A stretch of 64,000 nt of DNA from Pyropia haitanensis (taxonomy: Eukaryota; Rhodophyta; Bangiophyceae; Bangiales; Bangiaceae): positions 2,480,001 to 2,544,000 of the forward strand of contig SDUX01000008.1 in assembly GCA_008729055.1 (NCBI GenBank). The letters are read 5' to 3'. How positions within the stretch are numbered: position 1 is the stretch's first letter; each line of letters opens with the position of its first letter. Under the pieces are notes generated by a model that worked only from the letters and a program-made list of their open reading frames with translations, had not been told where the DNA came from and ran no database searches. The position numbers were made by a program, and so were the translations under genes. This document shows positions 54,975 to 64,000 of this stretch, piece after piece.

Positions 54975-55257
54975 GGCGGCCGGCGTGGCGGTAGGGATGG
55001 GGGTGGGGGTAGGGGGGGCCGCCGCCGCTTTGAGTGGCCCGAGCAGCCGCCCCGCCGCGCGGAGCACCCCCGACCGCACCGCGTACGCGTCGCCGTGGAG
55101 GTGGGCGAGGAGGGCGGGGAGGACGCGGAGGAGCAGCGCCGGCGCGGCCGACGCGAGGCGCTCGACGGCGGCGGCAACCGCCTTGGCCGCCGCCGCGTCT
55201 GTGGCGAGCACCCCGGGGGGGGTGCCGACCACCTCCCGCACGACCGCCGCGGGCAAG

Positions 55258-55292
<35 letters not shown>

Positions 55293-56040
55293 ACCCGCCG
55301 TCGCACACCCGCCGTCGCGGGCGTCGTCGTCAGTGTCACTCGGCGCGTCCCCCCCCCCGCTGCTGCCACCCCCGCTGCTGCTGCCGCCGTCGCCGTCACT
55401 GCCGCCACCGCCGTCACTGCCGCCGCCGCCGTCCGTGTCACCCCCCCCCCCCCCCCCCCCCCCTCCGCATCCCTCGCGCCCCCCCCCCTCCCCCCAAACG
55501 CGTCGAGTGCCCCCCCCACAACCGCCACCAGCACCCCCCCCCCCCCTCCTCCCTCAACGCGGCGGCCACAACCGCGGCAGCCACCCCCCCCACCCCCCCC
55601 ACCCCCCCCACCCCCCCCCCACCACCCCCCCCCCCCCCCCCACCGCGGCCAACCCCACCGCCCCCGCCAGCAGCCGCCCCACCACCCCCCCCCCACCGCC
55701 GCGTCGCGGGCCACCCCCCCGCGTCGAGCGCGTCCACCCCAGCGGCGACGAGGCACGCGGCGACGGCGGTGGCCACGCCGGGCGCCGCCGCCGCGACCGC
55801 CGCGGCGGCGGCGCGGCTGCCGGCAAGGTCGGCGAGGGCGGTGAGGAGCGCACGCCGGCCGGCGGGGGCGTACCGGGGGGGGGGGGGGGGGGGGTTGCCG
55901 CGCGGCCGCGTGGGCGTGCCGCCGCGGCGGCCGCGCCGCGCACCGCTGGCGGCGGTGGCGGTGCCAGTGGCGGTGGTGGCGGTGGGCGTGCCAGTGGAGG
56001 CGGCGGTGGAGGTGGCGGTGGCGGTGGAGGTGGCGGTGGA

Positions 56041-56076
<36 letters not shown>

Positions 56077-56277
56077 CTCGGCGCGGGGGACGGCGGCGGC
56101 GCCAAGAAACGCCGCCGCCGCGACCGCGTCGGCGGTCGGCGCCGCCGCCGCCGCGACCGCCGCCACGCCCGCCGTCACCGCCGCGACCGCCGCGTCGACC
56201 GCCGCGGCGGTGGCGGCGGCGGTGGCGGCGGTGGCGGCGGTGGCGGCGGCGGCGGCGGCGGTGGGTCGACGGCGAGG

Positions 56278-56325
<48 letters not shown>

Positions 56326-56698
56326 ACCCCCCGCCGCCGGCCGGCCGGCCAGAGGGGCGGCGGCGGCACAGGCCGCGACGCCCGCAATGGCGGTGACGGC
56401 GGCGGCGTAGGCGCCGCCGCCGTGCGGCCAGTCGCGTGTCGCGGCGGCGGCGGCGGCGGTGATGGCAGCGGCGGTGGGGGGGGGTGGTGTGGGGGGGGGG
56501 GGGGGGGCCCCGTAGGGGGGGGGGACGTGTGCGCGTCGGCAAAGGTGGGCGGGATGCGGAAGGGCGCGCGCGGGGGGGGGGGGGGGGGGGGACCGCTCCA
56601 TGGGAGGGGGGGTGGGGGTGGGACGACCGGCGGTGGGGAGGGGGGGGTGGGGGGGGAGGGGAGGGAGGGGGGGGGGAGGGGGGGGAGGCGCTCGCCAT
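50315..56698 (-). CDS. NCAPD2: Condensin I subunit CAP-D2 (CND1/NCAPD2)
   Basis: The large HEAT-repeat subunit of condensin I, which compacts chromosomes at mitosis. Blocks in the family's order from N to C: ALLAHLHGDAYAVRSGVLRA (about 55083-55120) with the next repeat DALIDTLLLRAGRDASAWTR and VANPYGPAL; PFTAALSRALPRTAALLV and VRFGALPAAAVPATLLPLLL (about 54000-54195); IGVLWDTAAARVPATHPPDR (about 53620-53680); YLPAAEAAVTAIYALDG (about 52960-53015); LGWLLHLVGHVALCQLRAAE (52560-52620); VYNLLPEVLSALSG (about 51215-51255); FRAVMAFLLGLVTSDRHAEA (about 51015-51070); and RDVAYCLSVVPLPERALARL (50575-50635). I chose the ATG at 56698 (ccaccATGG). The frame changes many times, mostly at C/G runs, so the true product (about 2000 residues) cannot be read straight through. 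Long Ala, Gly, Pro and Ser stretches separate the HEAT blocks. Confidence 0.83.
53704..53783 (-). repeat. Triplet repeat (CTG/GTT on +, AGC/AAC on -) inside CAP-D2
   Basis: An almost pure triplet tract. In the frame that continues into IGVLWDTAAARV it encodes a Ser run with a few Asn in the middle. It is the only prominent non-GCC/GGC triplet repeat in the gene and is expected to vary in length between individuals. Confidence 0.8.
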
Positions 56699-57956
56699 GG
56701 TGGAGTCAGGGGGGGGGGAAGGGGGGGGGGGGGGAGCCCGCCACCGACGGGAGACACAAAGCAGGTCGCACCACCAAGACGGCAGCGAGGGGAAGCGGGG
56801 CGGTGGTGCAAGGGGGGGGTGCGGCGGCGGCGGCGGCGGGGTGGTGGCCGCGACGCGGCGCCCGCGTCGACGGCGGCCAGCCACGGGCGCCACGCCGCCG
56901 ACGGTGCGCGGCGGCGACGACGACGACGACCAGGCTGGCGCGCGGGGCGGTTTGGCCGCGCGCACGCGCCGTCGCCGCGCGCGGGCGGCGGCGCCGCGGG
57001 CGGCGGCGGCGCCGCCAACGGCGCACCGCGGCGCCGACGCGGTCGGTGGGGGGGGGGCGGCCCGACGGGCCGCGCGGCGCGCGCGCGCCCGGTTCAAAGT
57101 TTGAAAAACGGGCGGGGCGCCGCCCGCGGGGTCGGATGGACTCGCGACCAAGGCTGCTGTTGCTTTGCTCCTGGATGGTGTTTTGAATTTTTGTTGAACA
57201 CGTGGTGCAGGATTTCAACGGGTCAGGACAATTCGGACTAGGTGAGCCCCCCCACGGTGATCTTTGGCGACGTGGGAATTACAGTACTGTGCCTACCAAA
57301 GACGGATGAACTTGTCAAGCATCGTATCGATGCATTCCGTATCGTCCCCGCTGTGTGTGTGTTGGGATGTGGCGCCGTGTCAGTCGCGCCTGCGGCGCGT
57401 GTGCGGGGGGGCGCCGCCACCACCCCGCGCGGCGCGTGCCCAACCGCGGCACCGGCCGTCGCCCGCCCGGCCGCCACCGCCGCGGCGGCGCACGCCCCCC
57501 CCCCCAGACGGCGCCGCCCGCCGCGCGGTCGCCGCCGGCCCGTGCCGCGCGGGGGGTCATGACCGCCCGCGCCGCCGCCGCGACGCAGCCGCAGCCGCCG
57601 GCGCCGCCGCTGGCGTGACGCCGCCGCCGTCGGCCAGTGTCGTGCGGCCGTCGACGCGGACCGCGCGCGGCGGCCGCGGCCGCGGCGCCCGCCGGTGGAC
57701 CCGACCGTGCGCGGCGGCGCGGCACGCCGCCGCCCGTGTGGCTGCGCGCTTCGCTTCCCCACCCGCCGCCCCTCCCCTCTCTCTTTTTTCTTCGTCTCTC
57801 CCCCCCAATCCCCCCGCTTTCCTCTGCGCGGCCTCCTCCTCTTCTGTTCCCTCTCTCCGCCTCCCCGCTGTCCTCTCCCCTTTTCATTCCCGCCCCCCCC
57901 CCCCCCCCCCCCCACCCCCCCCGCGTTCCCTTGTCCCCGACGCGGCGGCCATCCCA
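56699..57956. other. Divergent promoter region (CAP-D2 and chorein gene)
   Basis: About 1.25 kb between two divergently transcribed genes. Each flank is G- or C-rich, but 57100-57360 is a short lower-GC island (CTGTTGCTTTGCTCCTGG, TTTTGAATTTTTGTTG, ATCGTATCGATGCATTCCG). The pyrimidine-rich tract 57780-57930 directly before the chorein ATG looks like a 5' UTR. No separate gene is recognised. Confidence 0.45.
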
Positions 57957-60900
57957 ATGGCCACCCTCCTCTCCTCCCTCCTCCTCTCGTTTGCCCGCCG
58001 CTACGCCGCCGTCGACGCGTCGGCGGTGCGGATTGGCATTGACGGCGGGCGGCTCGAGGTGCGCGACGTTGCGCTCGACGCGGCCGCCGTCGCGGCGCTG
58101 CTGCCGCTCCCGTTTACGATTGTCGCCGCGCGGGCGGCGTGCCTCCGCCTCCACGTGCCGTGGGCGGCCATCACGTCGGCGGCGGCGGTGGCGGTGCGCC
58201 TCGAGGGGCTGTCCATTACCGCCGCGCCCAAGACGGCTGGGGTGGGGGGGGGGGTGCCGCCGGGAGGGAGGGGGGGGGGTGGGGGGGGGGGGGACGCCGC
58301 CGCCACGGCGGAGGGGGGGGGTCCCGCCCATCGCCGCCACGCGGCGGCCGGTGCTGCGTCCGCGGCGGCCGCGGCAGCGGTGGCGCCGCGCGGTGCGGCG
58401 GCGGCCGCCGAGTCGCCCGCCGCGGCGCGGGCGCGGCGGAAGCGGGCCAAGTATGGGCGCACCCGGCGGGCACACCACCGGCTGGGCCGCGGCCATGGCG
58501 CCGCTGCCACCGCGGGTGGCGGCGGCGGGGGGGGCGGGGGCGGCGGCGGGGGCGGCGGCGGGGGCGGCGGCGGCGGGGGCGGCGGGGGTGGCGGTGCTGG
58601 GGGTGCGGATGCTTTGACCGGTGGCATGGCGGGCAGTGGCGACGCCGCGACGGCCGCGGCGGCCGCGGCGGCGGCGGCTTTGGCGGTAGCGGCGCCCGGC
58701 GAGCCCGGCTGGTCGGTCAAGGTGCTCGCCTTCCTCGGCCTCAACGCGTCGGTGACGGTGACGGACCTGACGCTCGTCTACGCCGACGGCCGGTGCGTCG
58801 CGCGGCTGGTCGTTGCCCGCCTGGCCGTCCGCTCCGCCAATGGCGCCTGGGCCGCCGCGTCGCTGCCGGCCGACGCGCTCTCCGCGCGGCCGGGGGTGCT
58901 GCGCAAGCGGCTGGCGCTGGCGGGGGTGACGCTCCAGATGGCGCCCGCGCCGGCGCCACCGCCCGGCGCGTCGGCGCCTGGTGGGGGGGGGCGGCCGGAG
59001 CGGGGGGGGGACGCTACCGCCGCCGCCGCCGCCGCAGCCGACGCTGCCAGCCCGACCGCCGGCGGCGGCGGGGGCGGCGGCGGGGACGCCCGTGATGCGG
59101 CGGCGGCGGCGGCGGCGGTGGCAGCGGCGGTCACGGCCGCGGCCGCGGCGGCGCCGGCTCCGCACTGGGGCCGCTCCGCGACGGTCCTCCGCGACGCGGG
59201 CGTGACGGCGCGGGTGCTGGTCGTGGCGGGCAATGGCGTCGTGCTGCGGCCACCGCGGGGCCATCCCCGCGGCGGGCGCGCCGCCGCCGCGACCGCCGCG
59301 ACCGCCGCCACCGCCGCCACCGCCGCCACCGCCGCCCGCGGCGGCCGAGGCCGTGATGCGGCCGACATGAGCGACAGTGGCAGTGGCGGGGATGGGCGGG
59401 AGCACGCGCCGCTGCTGCCACCGCCGGCGCCGCCGGCGGGTGGACTCGCTGCGGTAGCGCCATCGTCACCACCACCACCACCACCACCACCGCCGCCGCC
59501 GCCGCCGCCGCCGCCGACGCTGGTGGGCGACGCCAAGCACGTGGAGGTGGGGCTGGAGCTGGCCAACGCGGCGGTGGCCATCTCGGCGCGGCAGCTCGAG
59601 TGGGCGCGGGCCATCCTCGAGGACGTGGTCGGCGCGACGGCGGGCGGCGTCGACGCGGACGACTCGTCGTCGTGTTCGGCAAGCGACGGGGAGGGCAGCG
59701 AGTCGATTGCGGGTGTGGATGCCGGGGGGGGGGGGAGGAGGATGGACAAGCCGTCAGCGGCGCCGTCGGACCCGCACGCGCTGGCAGCAGCGCACAGCAA
59801 GGCCGGTGTGCAGGCGGCTGCGGGCGCGCGCGTGGACGCGCGCGAGGCGGTAGACGGTGGCGAGTCGGTGCGTGTGGCCACGGACGACGAACCCACCGTG
59901 CCGCCGCCGGTGGGGCGGCTAGCGGCCGACGGGGCGGTGCCCGCCGCCGCGCGCGGCACGGAAGGGGACGCGGCTGGCGCGGACGGCGCGGACGCGGCGG
60001 ACGGCGGGGGCGCCGCGAGCCCCGCCGCCGCCGCCGTTTCCGCGTCTATCCTTCTTTCCGCCGCGGGGGGCTACCAGGCGGCTGCCAGCCCCGCCCATGG
60101 CGACGACGGGGTGGCCGCGTACGGGGGGGACGCCGACGCCACGGCGACGTCTATCGCCCCCGAGGCGGCCGCCCCGCCGCGGGGCTTTCGCGCCTTTTGG
60201 CACACCCTCACCACAGAGACGGCGGTGGACAACACGGCGACGGCCAACAGCGAGGACGCGGCGGTGGTGCTCGGCCTGCGGCCGCCGTACGGCAGCTCCC
60301 CCGCCGTGTCCTCGTCGGACAGCGACGGCACGTACGGGTACGGCTCTCGGGTGGGGGACAGCCTCGATGGCGATGACGACGGGGGGGACTCCTCGTCGGC
60401 GAGCAGTGGGGACACAGAGGGCGCCACGTTTGCCGCTGTGACGGGCCTATCGAGTGACGGCAGCGGCGGCGCGTCGCGCCGGCTGCCGCGGGCGGGCGGC
60501 GCAGTGGCGGGCGGCGGCGGCGGCGGCGGCCGGGGCAGCGGCGGCCTCCTCGACGCGCTGTCGGTCCAGGCGACGCCGCCGCCCGCGGCCGCCGCCGCCG
60601 CCCTGGCCGACGCACCCGCCCTGGCGGCGGCGGCTGGCAGCGGCGGCCGCGACGGCCACCGGCGGGACCGGTCGTCCAGCACCATCCGCGGCGGCGGCAC
60701 GGCCTCGGACGGCGACGGCTCGGAGCGGGAGGGGGGCGGTGGCTCGGGTGGCGACGCTGCCGCCGCCGCCGCTGCCGCCGCTGCCGCAGGCACGGCACCC
60801 ATCACCCCGGCGGCGGCCGCCGCGGCGGCTGCCGCGGCGTGGCCGCGGCCGCGGTCGCGGGCGTCGCTCCTCCGCGCGCTGCGTCGGGCGGCGGCGGCAG

Positions 60901-61640
60901 GCGGGCTGACGCTCCGCGTCCGCGTGTCGATGCGCGCGCCCGCGGCGGGCGGCGCGCCGCCGCCGCCGCCAGCCACGTTGTCTGTGGCCACGCCCACGGC
61001 CGCGACGGGGGTGGCTGCCGCCGTGGCCGCCGCTGGGGGCACCCCGCTCACCGCCGTCGAGCGCCAACGGGGCGTGGCCAACGGGGGCGCCCGGGCCGTG
61101 CGCCCGCCAGGCGATGGACGGGACGCACACGCTGGCGGTACTGGCGGCGGCGGCGACGGCAGCGTCGGCGACGGCGGCAGCGCCGGCGACGGCGCCTCCC
61201 CCCTGCCGACGGGCCCGACCGAAGCGGACGTTGCGGCGCTGCGGGCGGGCCTGGCTGCCGCGGCCAGCCGCAACGCGCAGCTGGCGTCGGACATGGCGGC
61301 GCTGGAGGTGGCGGCGGGCATGGCGAGCCGCTCCAAGGACGCGATGGTGCGGCAGCTGGAGGCGGCGCTCGCGACGGCCGAGCGCAACCTCCAGACGCTT
61401 CTCGGGCGGGAGGAGGCGCGATGCCGGCGAGAGGCCGAGGCCGCCGCAGCGGCGGCGGCGGCCATGCCGCCGTCGGCGTTGGCGGTGACGGGCGGCGGTG
61501 GCGGCGATGGTGGGGGGGGTGGCAGCGCCTGGCGGCCGCGGGGGGGGGATGCAGGCGGCAGCCGCTCCCGCCGCGGCGGCGGTCGAGCCGACAGCCGCGC
61601 CGACGGCGGCCACGCCGAAGACGGGCTGCTCGTCGTGTGA
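57957..61640 (+). CDS. Chorein (VPS13-like) N-terminal domain protein with coiled-coil tail
   Basis: 1227 residues. The start ATG at 57957 (cccaATGG) gives MATLLSSLLLSFARRYAAVD, VRIGIDGGRLEVRDVALDAA, LPLPFTIVAARAACLRLHVP and AVAVRLEGLSITA, matching the Chorein_N module of VPS13/ATG2-type lipid-transfer proteins. A second conserved strand block follows (LNASVTVTDLTLVYADGRCV, about residues 263-283, with RLAVRSANGAWA). The family forms hydrophobic grooves moving lipids between membranes at contact sites. The remainder is long, Ser/Asp/Gly/Ala-rich, probably disordered sequence. A coiled coil lies near the end (TEADVAALRAGLAAAASRNA to LQTLLGREEARCRREAEAAA, about 1088-1168). At roughly a third of VPS13 length and without VAB or C-terminal VPS13 blocks, it resembles compact family members in layout. 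It reads in one frame. Confidence 0.75.
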   Translation: MATLLSSLLLSFARRYAAVDASAVRIGIDGGRLEVRDVALDAAAVAALLPLPFTIVAARAACLRLHVPWAAITSAAAVAVRLEGLSITAAPKTAGVGGGVPPGGRGGGGGGGDAAATAEGGGPAHRRHAAAGAASAAAAAAVAPRGAAAAAESPAAARARRKRAKYGRTRRAHHRLGRGHGAAATAGGGGGGGGGGGGGGGGGGGGGGGGGGGAGGADALTGGMAGSGDAATAAAAAAAAALAVAAPGEPGWSVKVLAFLGLNASVTVTDLTLVYADGRCVARLVVARLAVRSANGAWAAASLPADALSARPGVLRKRLALAGVTLQMAPAPAPPPGASAPGGGGRPERGGDATAAAAAAADAASPTAGGGGGGGGDARDAAAAAAAVAAAVTAAAAAAPAPHWGRSATVLRDAGVTARVLVVAGNGVVLRPPRGHPRGGRAAAATAATAATAATAATAARGGRGRDAADMSDSGSGGDGREHAPLLPPPAPPAGGLAAVAPSSPPPPPPPPPPPPPPPPTLVGDAKHVEVGLELANAAVAISARQLEWARAILEDVVGATAGGVDADDSSSCSASDGEGSESIAGVDAGGGGRRMDKPSAAPSDPHALAAAHSKAGVQAAAGARVDAREAVDGGESVRVATDDEPTVPPPVGRLAADGAVPAAARGTEGDAAGADGADAADGGGAASPAAAAVSASILLSAAGGYQAAASPAHGDDGVAAYGGDADATATSIAPEAAAPPRGFRAFWHTLTTETAVDNTATANSEDAAVVLGLRPPYGSSPAVSSSDSDGTYGYGSRVGDSLDGDDDGGDSSSASSGDTEGATFAAVTGLSSDGSGGASRRLPRAGGAVAGGGGGGGRGSGGLLDALSVQATPPPAAAAAALADAPALAAAAGSGGRDGHRRDRSSSTIRGGGTASDGDGSEREGGGGSGGDAAAAAAAAAAAGTAPITPAAAAAAAAAAWPRPRSRASLLRALRRAAAAGGLTLRVRVSMRAPAAGGAPPPPPATLSVATPTAATGVAAAVAAAGGTPLTAVERQRGVANGGARAVRPPGDGRDAHAGGTGGGGDGSVGDGGSAGDGASPLPTGPTEADVAALRAGLAAAASRNAQLASDMAALEVAAGMASRSKDAMVRQLEAALATAERNLQTLLGREEARCRREAEAAAAAAAAMPPSALAVTGGGGGDGGGGGSAWRPRGGDAGGSRSRRGGGRADSRADGGHAEDGLLVV

Positions 61641-64000
61641 GTCCGCCCGCGCGGGGATTCCGCGCGCTGGGGGGCCCACGTCAGTGTAAGCTGTCGTCTA
61701 CGTCGTCGGAGTGTTGTCATCCGTTGTCCTGCTGTGCCAAGCAAACTGTATTTTGTAGGGTGCTTTTCACGTGTGGCCAATGGCCACTGAACGTGAATGA
61801 AATGGGGAGAACACCCCAGACCCTTTTTTCATCACACAGATCCATCTACGGGCTTTGCCGAGGCCGCAGAGCAACGTACAAAAGCCTGCTACCTCTCAGG
61901 GGCGTTTGATCACTTGTGATCCGACCCCCTGTGGGTGGTTCAATTTGGCGCTTTGGTATTCAATCAAACCCAGTCAAGGAAGGTTCGGTACTGAATTCAA
62001 TGAAATGGGGAAGAGGGCAGATCAAATTCATCTCAAAACGTGGCACAACGTGGCGGGCTTCCTGCGCAGATCCAGTCAAGGCTGAGTTGCAGGCGCGCCT
62101 GGTCATCGACGTGTCCTTTATCCATCCCCCCCCCCTTCTCGTGCGGCGCTGAGCTGTTGCGCGTGGAGGAGGAGAGCAGTGGCTGGGAGTGTGTGCAAAG
62201 CCAATGCCCAATCAAAAGCTCCGGAGCTTCCCGGGGTCCAGACCAGACAGGGCGATCTGAACCGTAACTATGCATTGCGGAATTAATTTGGCATGATCCA
62301 CGTGCGCGACCGAGAACGGTACGCTCCACTGGACCCGTTGTCCATCCCGCGACAGGCCTTCCAGCCAATCGGATTGCGCCATAGCGCACCGTCGATTCGA
62401 CCGTGCGCACCGGCCAGGATGCAGAGGCCCACAGTACCGCTGATGCAGCAGGCTGCCCGTGCCGCTTGCCTTGCGCAGCTGAGCAGCTGTAGCGAGCTGG
62501 CGCCAGACAAGCTTTTGGTACCGCAAGGCGGTGCCCGTCTGCCGTCAGTACTGAGCCAGTGGGTGGGGCGGGTCCAAGTGCTCGCGCTGGGGAGCGTGGA
62601 CGCCCAATCGAGGGGATCATCAGCGCGAGTGGCGCCTGTAGCGAGGTACGTGAAAACGCATTCCGACGGCGGCAGACGACTCGACCTCCTCCCACAGCGC
62701 TGTCCCAGACACGCAAGCTGCAGCTGCGACGGTGGTCACCTCCTCCACGGCAGCGGCACCCCTCTCTTGCTGGTACCCGCCGTTTACTGTCACTTGTCGC
62801 GGGTGTGGGGCAAGCGCAGGTAGTGAGGTCGTGGCGGCCAGCGCTGACGTGTGCAGCGGCGGCCGCGCGATGACCGCGTCGGGCTGTGAGGCCGCCGCCC
62901 TGCCCCGCGGCTGCCTCGACAAGCGACGCGCCGAGGGGAGGTGCCCGCGGCGGTACGGACCTCCCCGGCAGCCCGCCGCTGGCGGCGGCGGCGGCTGTGA
63001 CGATGGCGGCTGGTGGTTGCGCTTGGAGAGCCGTGGCGGCCGCATCGATGGGTGGCGCCGGTGCGCGCGCGTCGGGCAAGGCCGCGGCGCGGGGCGCGCA
63101 GAGTCTCCGCCAAGTGTGAGCTGGGAAGGTCGTGGGGCGCTCGAGTCCGCCATGGCCGCAGCCACGAAGCATCCGGGGAAAGCGACGCATGACGGTACTG
63201 AGGTGGGGGAGGCTGGACTTCCCACCGGCACAAGTGGAGCGTACGGCGGTAGGGCTGTGTCCTCGTGGGTCGTGGACGATGAGGCTACCCACGCTGACGC
63301 GGGCTGTGCAGCCGCCAAGGTGGGCACATCTGCCGTCACGGCTGTCTACTAGTGAGTCTGCCATGCCCGTTTCTTCGTGTAGCCTCCTCCGTCAACCACG
63401 GAGCCCCTTTGGTCGACGTCGTCCTCGACGCCGCCGCTACCTACGTGTCGCTGACAGCTGCTAGTGCCGTCGCCCCTGCTGCCTCTGACGCTGCAGCCGC
63501 CGCCCACAAGCAATGAAGGGACCCCCGCCTACGGACGGGGCAGGTGTGCGGACGACGACCTGAGCGCCCTGTCCCTGATCACCGCCGTACTGTAATCCAC
63601 TGACACTTGGGTCGCCTCCGCTGCCTCCGCCGTTCCGCCGGCTGTGTCGTCTCTGCCGCTTCCGCCGTCTCCGCCGTCTCTGCCGCCTCTGCCGCCTCTG
63701 CCGCCTCTGCCGCCTCTGCTGCCTCTGCTGCCTCTGCCGCCTCCGTCTCCTTTGCCGCCTCCGTCGCCTTTGCCGCTTGTGCCGCCTTTGCTACTAGTCC
63801 CTACGGCGGCTGACGCGTCGCAGTCGAGCGCATCCAGCGGCTGCGTGGCAGGTGTACGATGCAAATGACGCCTGCCACCATTGCCACGGCACGTAGCACA
63901 AACGAGGACTCCCGCGATGTCTGGCGCGGATGCGCTACGTGCCTCCGCTGGCCGACGAGGTGAGAGCCCATCTGTGAGGCGCGCAATGTAGCTATGGCGA
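61641..64000. other. Lower-GC spacer at the right end
   Basis: GC falls just after the chorein stop, with ordinary mixed sequence to 64000. Open frames of 176-443 codons exist on both strands around 62030-63360, but none has a recognisable domain. One minus-strand frame over 62620-63150 (from an ATG near 63153: MADSSAPRPSQL, Arg/Ser/Ala-rich) could be a small targeted protein. I do not call it. The 9-bp repeat at 63660-63795 lies near the right end. Confidence 0.35.
63660..63795. repeat. 9-bp tandem repeat (TCTGCCGCC)
   Basis: About fifteen imperfect 9-base units of TCTGCCGCC/TTTGCCGCC type. In one + frame they encode Leu-Pro-Pro repeats, in another Ser-Ala-Ala. Surrounding frames give no gene, so coding status is unknown. 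Confidence 0.8.

Noticed and set aside
62033..63364. 443-codon minus-strand open frame at the right end.
   Set aside because: No recognisable domain, no ATG in good context, and overlapping open frames on the other strand of similar quality.

Overview
The window looks like nuclear DNA of a very GC-rich eukaryotic alga. It carries eukaryote-only genes (symplekin, condensin CAP-D2, an RBR E3 ligase, a chorein/VPS13-type protein, a fidgetin-like AAA ATPase). ATGs sit in Kozak-like contexts and most genes are intronless or nearly so. Proteins are swollen by Ala, Gly and Pro runs from GCC/GGC repeats. A tRNA-Gln gene appears to carry two small introns in the D-loop and T-loop, a trait best known from red algae such as Cyanidioschyzon and from red-derived nucleomorphs. 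My best guess is a bangiophyte-like red alga; this is inference.

Layout. 0-9.5 kb: symplekin (+) and a DEDDy 3'-5' exonuclease (-) converge; then a foldback/TIR repeat and a GNAT acetyltransferase with a plastid-like leader. 9.5-13 kb: GC-rich spacer with minisatellites. 13-18.3 kb: two convergent, paralogous, secreted Pro/Thr/Ser/Tyr-repeat wall-type proteins. 18-23 kb: spacer, unidentified coding-like segments and the tRNA-Gln. 23-28 kb: a methyltransferase with an embedded UBR-like zinc finger, a TIR-bounded element holding a PRL1/PLRG1 fragment, and a gamma-glutamylcyclotransferase-like gene. 28-31.5 kb: a ribose-5-phosphate-isomerase-like plus pterin-dehydratase-like fusion, and a membrane protein. 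32-36 kb: a fidgetin-like AAA ATPase lacking its 5' part, a small ubiquitin-like ORF and an RBR ligase. 36-42 kb: a Harbinger-like transposase relic, a secreted alpha/beta-hydrolase lacking its serine, and a decayed aspartate aminotransferase with intron relics. 42-50 kb: a trypsin-like serine protease in a lower-GC island, and an isolated acyl-protein-thioesterase exon. 50-57 kb: condensin CAP-D2. 58-61.6 kb: a chorein-domain protein. 61.6-64 kb: lower-GC spacer.

Nearly every long gene changes reading frame, usually at a run of 7 or more C or G. I read these as length errors in the assembled sequence (or unusually unstable homopolymers) rather than biology, so gene ends and joins are approximate. 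The genes are mostly unrelated housekeeping functions; there is no operon logic. Local themes are nuclear RNA/DNA work (symplekin, exonuclease, condensin, tRNA) and families whose catalytic residues are missing.
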